A DNA stretch of 64,000 bases, from NCBI GenBank assembly GCA_035573715.1, contig DATLZZ010000011.1, forward strand, positions 25,165-89,164, in the 5' to 3' direction. Made by a program: the position numbers and the translations under genes. Shown here one piece after another: positions 25,620 to 34,453 of the stretch. Every line of letters starts with the position of its first letter. Positions within the stretch are counted from its first letter, which is position 1. This DNA is from JACPRL01 sp035573715 (lineage in GTDB: Bacteria; Acidobacteriota; Terriglobia; Acidiferrales; 2-02-FULL-67-57). Under the pieces are notes generated by a model that saw only the letters and a program-made list of their open reading frames with translations, had not been told where the DNA came from and made no database searches.

Positions 25620-27617
25620 TTAGCGGGCCGGCAGGCTCAAACGGCGGACGAGGTCGCGGAAGCGCGGGTCGTCGTGCAGCGGGTCGAAGGTCGGCTCGAT
25701 TTGGAGATAGACCAAGTAGTCGGAGCGCTCCTCATAGGCCTTCTCCAGCCAGCCGAAGGCCTGGTCCTTGTCCCCGAGGCCGGTGTAGACGCCGGCAAAG
25801 TAGACAGCCGGGACGTGGCGCGTCCGCGCCTGTGCTCGCAATCGGTTCAACAACTCCCCGGCCTCGGCTTTGTGGCCGGCGCGGGCGCGCGCATAGGCCA
25901 GCGCCGCCAGCGCCAGCGGGCTGTGGCCGGAGGTCTCGAGAGCCCGTTCAAACTCAACGATGGCCTCTTCCGGGCGGTTCACCTGCGAGTAGGCCAGCCC
26001 CAGGTACAGGTGCCCGAGGAAAAAGTTAGGCGCCATCTCGATGCTGTCCCGGAATTCCCGGATGGCGCGCTCGAAGTCGTGCTGGTAGTAATAATGCCGC
26101 CCCACCGAGACTTGAATCACCAAGGACAGCGGATCGAGCTCCTGGGCGCGCTGAATCTGCGCGTAGGCCGGGTCGGGGCGTTGCGTTGCCCACAGCAGCT
26201 CGGCGTACCACTGGTGGGCGCTGGCGTAGTTGCTGTTGAGCTCCAGCGCCCGCTGAAACTCCTTTTCCGCCGTCTTCCAATCCCACTCGTAGGCGAACTC
26301 GACCTGGGCCAGCGCCGCGTGGGCTTCGGCGAGATTCGGGTCGATCTCCAACGCCCGCCGGGCGGCCGCCTGCGCCCGGGGCCCCGCGTCGCGGGGCAGG
26401 GCCGCGTTGTACGGAGCCGCCGCCAGCAGGGTGTAGGCCTCGGCCATCGCCGCGTGCGCCAGGGCGTAGTTGGGATCGGCCTCGATCGCCCTTTCATAAA
26501 ACTCAATGCTCTTCAGGAGGTCGGCGGAGGTGGTTCGGTGGTTCCAATAGTAACGCCCCTTCCAGTAGGCGTCCTGGGCGTCGGGGTTGACCTTGGGGCG
26601 CTCGGCTGGCAGCAGCACGCCGATCACCGACTCCACCACGCGCCGCGTCACCTCCCGCTGGATGGCCAGCACGTCTTCCAGCTTCTCCTCGTAACTCTCC
26701 GCCCACAGGTGGGTCTCATCTTCTACCTGGATGAGCTGCGCGGTGATCACCACTGAGCTCCCCGCCTTGCGGCAACTGCCTTCCAGAACGTACTGCACCT
26801 TGAGCAGGCGACCCGTCTCCGTGATTGACTTCCCCTTTACCTGCAGCGCGGTGGCGCGAGCAAAAACGCCCAGCCGATCGGGCCGGGCACGACCCAGTTG
26901 CGTCGTAATCTCCTCGGTCACGCCCTGGCAGAAGTATTCTTGTTCCGGCTCAGCGCTGAGGTTGTCGAAGGGAACCACCACGAGCATTACCTTGCCGGCC
27001 GGAGAGGAGATCCACGGGCGAAGCTGGGGCCAGCGCCACACCAGGTAGGCGGCCACGCCTAGAGCAAGGACGACGGCGATGGCCACGCTGGCTCTCAGCC
27101 ACAATCGTCTCGCCCGCGCCTCCGGCGGTGTCGGCCTGCGCGACGGCAGCCTCACCTTCACCGAGAGGATGGCGTTGTCGGAAGAGGAAGCCTCGGCCTG
27201 CGACGATTTGGGCAGCGGGGCCGCCAGAGGCGGCGCTGCTGTTTGCGCGGGTCGAGCCGGTGGCGCCGGCTCAACCTCCAGGCCGAGGCGCTCGACCGGG
27301 GCGATGAAGCGGTAGCCGATCTTGGGCAGCGTCTCGACGTAGCGCGGCGCCTCGGCGTCGTCGCCCAGCGCGTCCCGGACCTGCTTGATGCAGTGGTTGA
27401 GGCCCTGCTCGAAATCCACGTTGACGTCGTCGCCCCAGATTTCCTTCTGCAATTCTTCCCGGGTCACCGGAAGGCGCGGGCGGCTGGCGAGAAAGGCGAG
27501 CGCCTTGAAGGGCTGAGGCTGGAGCCGAACCAGCACGCCGCTGCGGCGCAGTTCGCCGCTTCTCCGGTCGAGCTCAAACACACCAAAGCGCAACACAGAG
27601 TATTCGTTATCCGGCAC
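25620..27617 (-). CDS. CadC/ToxR-like membrane regulator with TolB-like and TPR domains
   Basis: A 665-residue protein. The N-terminus is an OmpR/PhoB-type winged helix (FGVFELDRRSGELRRSGVLVRLQPQPFKALAFL... KIGYRFIAPV), followed by a Pro/Ala linker and one membrane segment near residues 175-195 (AVVLALGVAAYLVW). The outer part begins with a TolB-like fold (VVPFDNLSAEPEQEYFCQGVTEEI) and ends in several tetratricopeptide repeats (YALAHAAMAEAYTLLAAAP, NLAEAHAALAQVEFAYEW). Such one-component membrane regulators are numerous in Acidobacteriota. The target is unknown. It ends 62 bp upstream of the barrel gene and could regulate it or be co-transcribed. Confidence 0.85.
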   Translation of the reverse strand: MPDNEYSVLRFGVFELDRRSGELRRSGVLVRLQPQPFKALAFLASRPRLPVTREELQKEIWGDDVNVDFEQGLNHCIKQVRDALGDDAEAPRYVETLPKIGYRFIAPVERLGLEVEPAPPARPAQTAAPPLAAPLPKSSQAEASSSDNAILSVKVRLPSRRPTPPEARARRLWLRASVAIAVVLALGVAAYLVWRWPQLRPWISSPAGKVMLVVVPFDNLSAEPEQEYFCQGVTEEITTQLGRARPDRLGVFARATALQVKGKSITETGRLLKVQYVLEGSCRKAGSSVVITAQLIQVEDETHLWAESYEEKLEDVLAIQREVTRRVVESVIGVLLPAERPKVNPDAQDAYWKGRYYWNHRTTSADLLKSIEFYERAIEADPNYALAHAAMAEAYTLLAAAPYNAALPRDAGPRAQAAARRALEIDPNLAEAHAALAQVEFAYEWDWKTAEKEFQRALELNSNYASAHQWYAELLWATQRPDPAYAQIQRAQELDPLSLVIQVSVGRHYYYQHDFERAIREFRDSIEMAPNFFLGHLYLGLAYSQVNRPEEAIVEFERALETSGHSPLALAALAYARARAGHKAEAGELLNRLRAQARTRHVPAVYFAGVYTGLGDKDQAFGWLEKAYEERSDYLVYLQIEPTFDPLHDDPRFRDLVRRLSLPAR

Positions 27618-28002
27618 CGTCAGGGCGCTCCAGGACCGACTCCCAGGGTGTGTCGATTATACGCCGGGGGCGCAAGCCGCATCCATAGCCTGTCCCAACT
27701 GCTTGACAGCCAAGAGAATGGGGTCTCAGCCCCAATTCAGGTTCTTCTCATCTTCCGTCCATTGTCGAACCGAGCCGCCCGGCGTAGGGTGGCGCGCGTA
27801 GCAAGCGGAGGGCTCCGATGGGTCGGGGAACCAATTCACAGGCTGTGGCGATGAGAGTGAGACACCGAACCGTGGGTTGCCCGCGCTTGTTGGCGGGGGT
27901 GGCAGGTCGGCGCGGCGGCGGGAGCGGCCGGCTGAGCGGGCTCGGCAACAAACCGGCGGGCCCGCTTACTCCGTTCGGGCTGCCGCCAGGAGAGGGTGAA
28001 GT
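27618..28002. other. Intergenic region between divergent regulator and STAS genes
   Basis: 385 bp without a credible gene. It should carry promoters for both divergent units. A TTGACA near 27704 has no matching -10. The ribosome site of the STAS gene is at its right edge. Confidence 0.4.
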
Positions 28003-28416
28003 ATGAGCACCAAAGAAGTGTGGGCGGGAATGTGCGCGGCGTTGGGGCGGGGGCGCGGGGCTGGGCTGGACGACTGGAAACGCAAGCTGGCGGTGCGAGT
28101 CGAACAGCGTCCGGCGGCGACCATCCTCCATGTCGAGGGCGAGCTGAAGCACGAGTACGCGCCAGCCGTGAACCGGTCTCTGGAGCAGTTGTGGCGGGCT
28201 CGCCCGCGGCGGGTGGTGGTCAACCTCGAAAACTGTACCTTCATGGATACGTCGGGAGTAGCCACGCTGCTCGGCGTCAAGCAGCAAGCCGAAGAGCGCG
28301 GCGCCAGCCTGGTTCTGGTCGCTCTTCACCCGCAGGTGCGCAACGTGCTGGAGCTGTCTCGGGTCATCACTCGCTTCGAGACCTGCGCCACGCTGGAGGA
28401 CGCGCTGGCGAAGTAA
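28003..28416 (+). CDS. STAS-domain protein (anti-anti-sigma type)
   Basis: A 137-residue protein with a STAS fold after a ~30-residue variable N-terminus: ATILHVEGELKHEYAPAV, then RRVVVNLENCTFMDTSGVATLLGV. The DTSG serine is the position phosphorylated in SpoIIAA/RsbV proteins, where phosphorylation stops binding to the anti-sigma kinase. AGGAGAGGGTG precedes the ATG. No kinase or sigma factor lies beside it; the next gene, 29 bp on, encodes a Sel1-repeat protein, so the two may share a signalling role. Confidence 0.82.
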   Translation: MSTKEVWAGMCAALGRGRGAGLDDWKRKLAVRVEQRPAATILHVEGELKHEYAPAVNRSLEQLWRARPRRVVVNLENCTFMDTSGVATLLGVKQQAEERGASLVLVALHPQVRNVLELSRVITRFETCATLEDALAK

Positions 28417-28445
28417 GGGAGCCGGACGCGGGAATGGAGGACGCT

Positions 28446-30905
28446 ATGTTCATCGCCGGAAAGAAAGCAGGTTCGACTCACGTGATGCTTCTGGTCGCGC
28501 TCCTGTTCGGAGCCTTGGCGGCGACGGTTCGAGCCGACACTCAGGCGGGGGTGGAGGCCTTCCTTAAGAAGGACTACGCCACAGCGCTGAAAGAACTGCG
28601 ACCCGCAGCCGAGCGCGGGGATGAAAGGGCGCAGTACTACCTCGGCCTCCTCTACCGGACCGGCCAGTTGGGCCTTGCGAACTCCTACAAAGGCGCCGCT
28701 ACCTGGTTCCTGGCGGCCGCCGATCAGGGTTACCCGCAAGCGCAGTACGAGCTGGCACGGATGTGCGAGATGATTCCGGGGACGGATCCCGGCTCCGGCT
28801 TCGATGCCGAGCGGGGGCGTTTCTGCGCCACCGAACCTCGCACCTTGTACCTGTGGGCGGCGGGGCAAGGGTTGGCGGCGGCTCAACTGCGACTGGGCCA
28901 GATGGCTCCAAGCTCGGAGGAAGCCCTCAAGTGGTTTCGCTTGGCCGCAGAACAGAAGAACAACGAGGCACAGTTCCGCCTTGGGGTGATCTACCTCCAC
29001 GGCCTCGGCGTGCGTCGCGACCGCAAACAAGCTCTCGAATGGTTCCGCCAGGCGGCGGGCAACGGTAGTCGCGAAGCCGAAACCTACCTGGCGGCACAAG
29101 AGGGGGATGCGGAGGCACAGTCCAAGCTGGGCGAGCTCTACTTTGACGGTGTGGACTTCCCCCAAGATACAGTCGAAGCGGCGAAGTGGCACCGCCGGGC
29201 TGCCGAGCAAGGGGTCAAGGATTCGCAGGCCTGGCTGGGCCTGGCCTATTCGGAGGGCCTGGGCATGCGCCAGGACGACAAGGAAGCCATTGGCTGGATG
29301 GCCAAAGCCGCCGCCCAGGGGGATAGTGACGCCAAGCAACTTCTGGCGGCATTCCGGGGGGACGCAACCGCGCAGTTTGCGCTGGCGGAGCTGCTCAAGG
29401 AGATCGAAGGCCAAGAGAGGGGGTTCCAAGGAATCAAGGGGTCGGCCCTACGGTGGTACCAGCGGGCGGCGGAACAGGGACACGCGGAAGCGCAGTTCAA
29501 TGTAGGTGTAATTTACGAAAAGGGGAGAGGGGTGGCGCGCGACTACCGCGAAGCTGCCAGGTGGTATCGCCGGGCCGCCGAGCAGAACTATGAACCCGCC
29601 CAATTCAACCTGGCGGTTCAGTACGACCAGGGCCGGGGCGTCCCGCAGGACTACGCGCAAGCGCTCCAGTGGTATCTGCGGGCGGCGGAACTGGAGCACG
29701 CGGAAGCCCGATTCAACCTTGGGGTTCTTTACGACAAGGGCATTGGAGTGGCCCCCAACCGCGAGGAAGCGGTGAGGTGGTACCGGCTGGCCGCCCAGCA
29801 GAACCATCCCGGCGCCTCGTTCAATCTGGCCGTTCTCTGCGAAGCCGGCGCCTGCGGCTCGCCAGAGGAGTCCCAATCCGAAGCCTTGCGCTGGTACGAA
29901 GCGGCGGCGGAGAAGGGCGTGGCCGAGGCGCAATTCAACCTGGGCGTGGTCTATGACAAAGGCCGGGGCGCACAGCGAGACGTTGACAAAGCCGCCGAGT
30001 GGTACGCAAAGGCGGCAGAGCACGGCCTGGCGGCGGCCGCGTTCAACCTGGGTGTCCTCTACGCCGAAGCGCGGGATAAGGAGCGCGACCTCGCCCAGGC
30101 CAGAAGGTTGTATCTGGCGGCGGCGTCAGCGGGGTTGCCGGAAGCGCAATTCAATCTGGCGCTCCTCTATCGCCACGGGGGCGGCGGATGGCAAGACAGC
30201 AAGGAAGCGACGCGCTGGCTCCAAGCCGCCGCCCAGAACGGCCATGCGGAAGCACAGATCCTCCTGGGCGACGAGAAGGGAAATCCCCAGGCTCGACTGC
30301 GGCTGGCTCGGCGCTTCCTCAGTCAGCGCGGAGTTCCGTACGACGAGGAGGAAGCCGAGAGATGGATCCGGCCGGCCGCCGAGCAGGGCTTGTCGGACGC
30401 TCAGTTCGAACTGGGAAGGATACTCAGCCGCAGCAACAAAGAAGAGGCGGTGAAGTGGTATAAGCGGGCGGCCGAGCAGGACCACGCGGAAGCTGCGCTT
30501 GCCCTGGGCTGGATTCACGTGAGTTCCTTCAACGTTACGGACCAAAACCGGGAGGAAGCCCGGAAGTGGTATCGGCGCGCAGCTGAGCTGGGGTCGGCCG
30601 AGGCCTCGCGTAGGCTGGCGCAAATCTACGAAACCGGCGAGGGCGTGCCGGAGGCCCTGGAGGAGGCGGCCAAATGGTATCGGTTGTCGGCAGAGCAAGG
30701 AAACACCCGGGCTCAATACAAGCTGGGTGAGTTCTACGCCGAAGGCAAAGGCGTGCCACAGGATCTTATTCAGGCCTACGTTTGGTTCACCTTGGCGGCG
30801 TCCGACGAGGCGCGAAGGGCCCTGCGGCGCAAGATGACGCCGGCCCAAGTGGCAGAAGCGCACACGCGGGCAATAAACCGGAGGCCGAAGCAGGAGCCAC
30901 AATGA
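28446..30905 (+). CDS. Secreted Sel1-like repeat protein
   Basis: An 819-residue protein. From the ATG at 28446 a signal peptide (VMLLVALLFGALAATVRA) leads into about 20 Sel1-type TPR-like repeats of 36-40 residues, recognisable by recurrent A-E-A-Q-F-N-L-G-V-x-Y-x-x-G and A-x-x-W-Y-R-x-A-A-E-Q patterns. Sel1 solenoids are protein-protein scaffolds in periplasmic or exported signalling. The count is large for the family, and near-identical units suggest expansion by duplication. An in-frame ATG 12 nt upstream is possible. The stop overlaps the next ATG as ATGA. Confidence 0.85.
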   Translation: MFIAGKKAGSTHVMLLVALLFGALAATVRADTQAGVEAFLKKDYATALKELRPAAERGDERAQYYLGLLYRTGQLGLANSYKGAATWFLAAADQGYPQAQYELARMCEMIPGTDPGSGFDAERGRFCATEPRTLYLWAAGQGLAAAQLRLGQMAPSSEEALKWFRLAAEQKNNEAQFRLGVIYLHGLGVRRDRKQALEWFRQAAGNGSREAETYLAAQEGDAEAQSKLGELYFDGVDFPQDTVEAAKWHRRAAEQGVKDSQAWLGLAYSEGLGMRQDDKEAIGWMAKAAAQGDSDAKQLLAAFRGDATAQFALAELLKEIEGQERGFQGIKGSALRWYQRAAEQGHAEAQFNVGVIYEKGRGVARDYREAARWYRRAAEQNYEPAQFNLAVQYDQGRGVPQDYAQALQWYLRAAELEHAEARFNLGVLYDKGIGVAPNREEAVRWYRLAAQQNHPGASFNLAVLCEAGACGSPEESQSEALRWYEAAAEKGVAEAQFNLGVVYDKGRGAQRDVDKAAEWYAKAAEHGLAAAAFNLGVLYAEARDKERDLAQARRLYLAAASAGLPEAQFNLALLYRHGGGGWQDSKEATRWLQAAAQNGHAEAQILLGDEKGNPQARLRLARRFLSQRGVPYDEEEAERWIRPAAEQGLSDAQFELGRILSRSNKEEAVKWYKRAAEQDHAEAALALGWIHVSSFNVTDQNREEARKWYRRAAELGSAEASRRLAQIYETGEGVPEALEEAAKWYRLSAEQGNTRAQYKLGEFYAEGKGVPQDLIQAYVWFTLAASDEARRALRRKMTPAQVAEAHTRAINRRPKQEPQ

Positions 30906-31129
30906 AGACGAGACTCCAGTTGAACGACGAGGCTCTCAGCGTGTCCCTGGTGGATGACGGACTGATCACCCGAGCCGCAACCGACCTCGCCCACGAGGAA
31001 ATCCGCGAAAAGGGTGGAGAATGGTTACCTGTTGAGCGCTTCCCCGGCCGAGTTGCAAACGGCGCTGGCCCCGCACGTCAGCGACCACAAGCTCCATCTC
31101 GACCTGGGGAGTTCCGCCGCCCGAAGTAA
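30902..31129 (+). CDS. Small hypothetical protein, possibly frameshifted
   Basis: A 75-residue frame starting MKTRLQLNDEALSVSLVDDGLITRAATDLAHEEIREKG. Its ATG overlaps the Sel1 gene's stop (ATGA), which supports translation. From the G-run near 31009-31014 the product becomes Pro/Arg-rich, while the neighbouring frame reads more protein-like (VENGYLLSASPAELQTALAPHVSDHKLHLDLG). A one-base insertion in the G-run would explain this, but the shifted frame has no nearby stop. It may be real, frameshifted, or decaying. Confidence 0.35.
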   Translation: MKTRLQLNDEALSVSLVDDGLITRAATDLAHEEIREKGGEWLPVERFPGRVANGAGPARQRPQAPSRPGEFRRPK

Positions 31130-31201
31130 CCGACGGCCCGATTGCAGCCGCGGCGGCTCTCTGCTATTCTTGATGTTCCCGCCGGAGAGATTGGAATCCC
31201 G

Positions 31202-32488
31202 ATGGCGACTGAGACGAAATCCTGTGTTCGCGAGCTGGAAGTCGAGATTCCCGCCGACGTGGTGGAGCGCGAAACCGAGCGCGTGACACGCGAATTCGCG
31301 CGCGTAGCCCATCTTCCCGGCTTTCGCCCCGGCAAGGCTCCGGCGCAGCTCATCCGCCGGCGCTTCTGGGACGACATCCGCGGCGAAGTGCTGCACAAGC
31401 TGGTGCCGTCGTACTTGCAAAGTGCCTTCCGCGAGAAAAACCTGCTGCCGGTGGGCGACCCCAGCATCCGCGACCTCGAGTTTGAGCCGGAAAAGCCGCT
31501 GCGCTTCCGCGCCCGCTTCGAAGTGCTGCCGGAGTTTGAGCTGGGCGAGTACAAGGGGCTGGAGGTCGAGCCCGCTCACATCGAGCTAACCGACGACGAC
31601 CTGGAGCGGGAGCTCGAAGCCCTGCGCGAGCGCCACGCCACGTTCGAGCCGGTCGAAGGCCGCGCCGCCGAAGACGGCGACACCGTCACCGCGCATCTCA
31701 CCGGGGTCGTGACCGATTCCAAAGATGAGCGCGCGCCCATCGTGCTCGAAGACGCCGTCATCCACGTCGGCGAGGAGAACACGCTGGAGGCGTTCACCAC
31801 CGGCGTGCGCGGCGCCCAGGCAGGCGAGGAGCGCCACTTCAGCGTCACCTATCCCGCAGACTACCGCGAGGCCAGCCTGGCCGGTCGCACCGTGGCCTTC
31901 ACGGCGCGAATCAAGAGCCTCAAGCGCAAGAAACTGCCAGAGCTCAACGACGACTTCGCCCGGCAGGTGGGCAAATTCGCTTCGCTCGATGAGTTGAAGA
32001 CAAAACTCCGCGAGCGAATGGAAGAGGCGCGCGCGCAGCGGGAAAAGGAACTGACGCGGCAGCGGCTCATCGAAGCGCTGCTGGCGCGCTACGACTTCCC
32101 CGTGCCGGAAGCGCTGGTGGAGCGGCATCTGGACGCGCGCCTCGACCGCCGGGTGCGCGGGTTGATGGCTCAGGGACTCGACCCGCGCCGGCTGGACATC
32201 GACTGGGCCAAGCTGCGCGAGTCCGGCCGCGACGCCGCCGTCCAGGAGGCCCGCCTGGCGATTCTGCTCGACCGCATTGCCGACGCCGAGAAGATGGAAG
32301 TCAGCGAGGAAGAGCTCGATGCCGAACTCGCCCGGATGGCCGCGGGCGGCCGCGAATCCCCCCAGGCCCTGCGGGCTCGCTTGACAAAGGAAGACCGGCT
32401 GGATAGTATGAAGAGTGCCATCCGCAGTGAGAAGGTGGTTGAGTTCCTCCTCTCTCATGCCCGGCTCAGGGCGCCAGGCCGGGGTTGA
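31202..32488 (+). CDS. tig: Trigger factor
   Basis: A ribosome-bound chaperone and peptidyl-prolyl isomerase. The 428-residue protein (ATG at 31202) has the N-terminal ribosome-binding domain with a FRPGKAP signature (the usual GFRxGK loop), a central FKBP-type PPIase domain (about 150-240), and a helical C-terminal cradle. Length is normal. It opens the tig-clpP-clpX-lon cluster, an arrangement common across bacteria. Confidence 0.93.
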   Translation: MATETKSCVRELEVEIPADVVERETERVTREFARVAHLPGFRPGKAPAQLIRRRFWDDIRGEVLHKLVPSYLQSAFREKNLLPVGDPSIRDLEFEPEKPLRFRARFEVLPEFELGEYKGLEVEPAHIELTDDDLERELEALRERHATFEPVEGRAAEDGDTVTAHLTGVVTDSKDERAPIVLEDAVIHVGEENTLEAFTTGVRGAQAGEERHFSVTYPADYREASLAGRTVAFTARIKSLKRKKLPELNDDFARQVGKFASLDELKTKLRERMEEARAQREKELTRQRLIEALLARYDFPVPEALVERHLDARLDRRVRGLMAQGLDPRRLDIDWAKLRESGRDAAVQEARLAILLDRIADAEKMEVSEEELDAELARMAAGGRESPQALRARLTKEDRLDSMKSAIRSEKVVEFLLSHARLRAPGRG

Positions 32489-32511
32489 CGACAATCCGAC
32501 TACAATTGCCT

Positions 32512-33135
32512 ATGCCCAGAGACGATTTCAATAGCCCGCGAAACAGCACGCTGGTCCCGATGGTCATCGAGCAGACCAGCCGGGGCGAGCGCGCCTACGA
32601 CATCTACTCCCGGCTGCTGCGCGACAACATCATTTTCATCGGCACGCCCATTGACGACCAGATTGCCAACCTCATCACCGCCCAGCTTCTGTTTCTTGAC
32701 GCCGAAGACCCCGAGCGCGACATCCAGGTCTACATCAACTCGCCGGGCGGCGTGATTACCGCGGGGATGGCGATTTACGACACCATGCAGTTTGTGCGGC
32801 CGGACGTGGCCACCTACTGCGTCGGCCAGGCGGCCTCGATTGCGGCGCTGCTGCTGGCGGCCGGGGCCAAGGGCAAGCGCTACGCGCTGCCCAACTCGCG
32901 GGTGCTGCTGCACGAGCCGGCGATGAGCGGGCTCTCCGGCCAGGCCACGGACATTGACATTCACGCCCGGGAGATCCTGCGCATGCGCGCGGTGATCAAC
33001 GAACTGCTGGCCAAGCACACCGGGCAGCCGCTGGAGCGGATCCAAAAGGATGTAAACCGCGATTTCATCATGGACGCGAGCGAAGCCAAGGAGTACGGCG
33101 TGGTGGATGAAATCATCCACCAGAAACGTCGCTAG
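32512..33135 (+). CDS. clpP: ATP-dependent Clp protease proteolytic subunit
   Basis: The 207-residue serine peptidase forms the tetradecameric chamber used with ClpX/ClpA. Catalytic Ser109 (GQAASIAA) and His134 (LLHEPAM) are clear, with the Asp near MDASEAKEYG. The start at 32512 (MPRDDFNSPR) suits family length better than the start overlapping tig. Located 23 bp after tig and upstream of clpX. Confidence 0.95.
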   Translation: MPRDDFNSPRNSTLVPMVIEQTSRGERAYDIYSRLLRDNIIFIGTPIDDQIANLITAQLLFLDAEDPERDIQVYINSPGGVITAGMAIYDTMQFVRPDVATYCVGQAASIAALLLAAGAKGKRYALPNSRVLLHEPAMSGLSGQATDIDIHAREILRMRAVINELLAKHTGQPLERIQKDVNRDFIMDASEAKEYGVVDEIIHQKRR

Positions 33136-33193
33136 GGGTGCATGGCTGTACCGACAGGGGTCTTGCGAACATCTAAGCCAGTGAGGAGCTACG

Positions 33194-34453
33194 GTGCGAC
33201 GCTGGGGGGATGAAAGCTTGCGCTGCTCGTTCTGCCACAAGACGCAGTCGGCAGTCGAGCGCCTGATCGCCTCGCCGGGCGAGGCCGGGCGGGCTTACAT
33301 CTGCAACGAGTGCATCGCCGTCTGCCAGCGCATCCTGGAGGAAGAGCAGCTCGAGCAACGCGCCCAGAGCGCGCCGCCGGTCAAGCTCCCCAAGCCGGCC
33401 GAAATCAAGACCTTCCTCGACCAGTACGTCATCGGCCAGGAGAAAACCAAGAAGCGCGTGGCGGTGGCGGTCTACAACCACTACAAGCGAATCCACCTGC
33501 ACAAGAAGACCGACGACGTCGAACTGACCAAATCCAACATCCTGCTCATCGGCCCCACCGGCACGGGCAAGACGCTGCTGGCGCAGACACTGGCGCGCAT
33601 GCTGGACGTGCCCTTTGCCATTGCCGACGCCACCACCCTGACCGAAGCCGGCTACGTGGGCGAGGACGTCGAAAACATCATCCTCAAGCTGGTCCAGGCG
33701 GCCGGCGGCGAGGTCGCTCGCGCCCAGCAGGGCATCATCTACATCGACGAAATCGACAAGATTGCCCGCAAGGACGAAAGCCCCTCCATCACCCGCGACG
33801 TTTCCGGCGAGGGGGTGCAGCAGGCGCTGCTGAAAATCCTGGAAGGAACCACCGCCAACGTGCCTCCGCAGGGCGGCCGCAAGCACCCGCACCAGGAATT
33901 CATCCCGGTGGACACCACCAACATTCTGTTCCTGTGCGGCGGGGCCTTTGTGGGCCTGGAGAAAATCATCGAGCGGCGCGTGGGGCAGAAATCCCTGGGG
34001 TTCATCACTCAGGAGGAGAACGCCACGCCGCGGCCGCGGCGCGACATCGCCATCCTCGAGCAGGTGCAGCCCGTTGACCTCATCAAGTACGGAATGATTC
34101 CCGAATTCGTCGGGCGCCTGCAGGTGGTGGGCGTACTGGAAGATTTGGACGTGGCAGCGCTGGTGAGGATTCTGACCGAGCCCAAGAACGCGCTGGTCAA
34201 GCAGTACCAGCGGCTGTTCGAGTACGAGGACGTGCAACTGCGCTTCGACCCGGCGGCGCTGGAAACCATCGCGCGCCTGGCCCAGGAGCGCAAGGTCGGC
34301 GCCCGCGGCCTCCGTATGATTCTGGAGGATTTGATGCTAGAATTGATGTACCACCTGCCCTCGTCGCGCCGGGCCGGACGCGAATTCCTGGTGACGAAGG
34401 AGATGGTGGAGCGCAGCGAAATCGATCTCGATTGGCTGGAAAAGGCGGGCTAA
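33194..34453 (+). CDS. clpX: ATP-dependent Clp protease ATP-binding subunit ClpX
   Basis: A 419-residue AAA+ unfoldase delivering substrates to ClpP. The GTG start (33194) follows AGGAG. A C4 zinc site (Cys11, Cys14, Cys37, Cys40) forms the substrate-binding domain. The AAA+ core has GPTGTGKT, YIDEIDK (Walker B) and sensor motifs, and the C-terminal domain is present. Length is normal. It abuts lon, whose GTG follows its stop directly. Confidence 0.95.
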   Translation: MRRWGDESLRCSFCHKTQSAVERLIASPGEAGRAYICNECIAVCQRILEEEQLEQRAQSAPPVKLPKPAEIKTFLDQYVIGQEKTKKRVAVAVYNHYKRIHLHKKTDDVELTKSNILLIGPTGTGKTLLAQTLARMLDVPFAIADATTLTEAGYVGEDVENIILKLVQAAGGEVARAQQGIIYIDEIDKIARKDESPSITRDVSGEGVQQALLKILEGTTANVPPQGGRKHPHQEFIPVDTTNILFLCGGAFVGLEKIIERRVGQKSLGFITQEENATPRPRRDIAILEQVQPVDLIKYGMIPEFVGRLQVVGVLEDLDVAALVRILTEPKNALVKQYQRLFEYEDVQLRFDPAALETIARLAQERKVGARGLRMILEDLMLELMYHLPSSRRAGREFLVTKEMVERSEIDLDWLEKAG

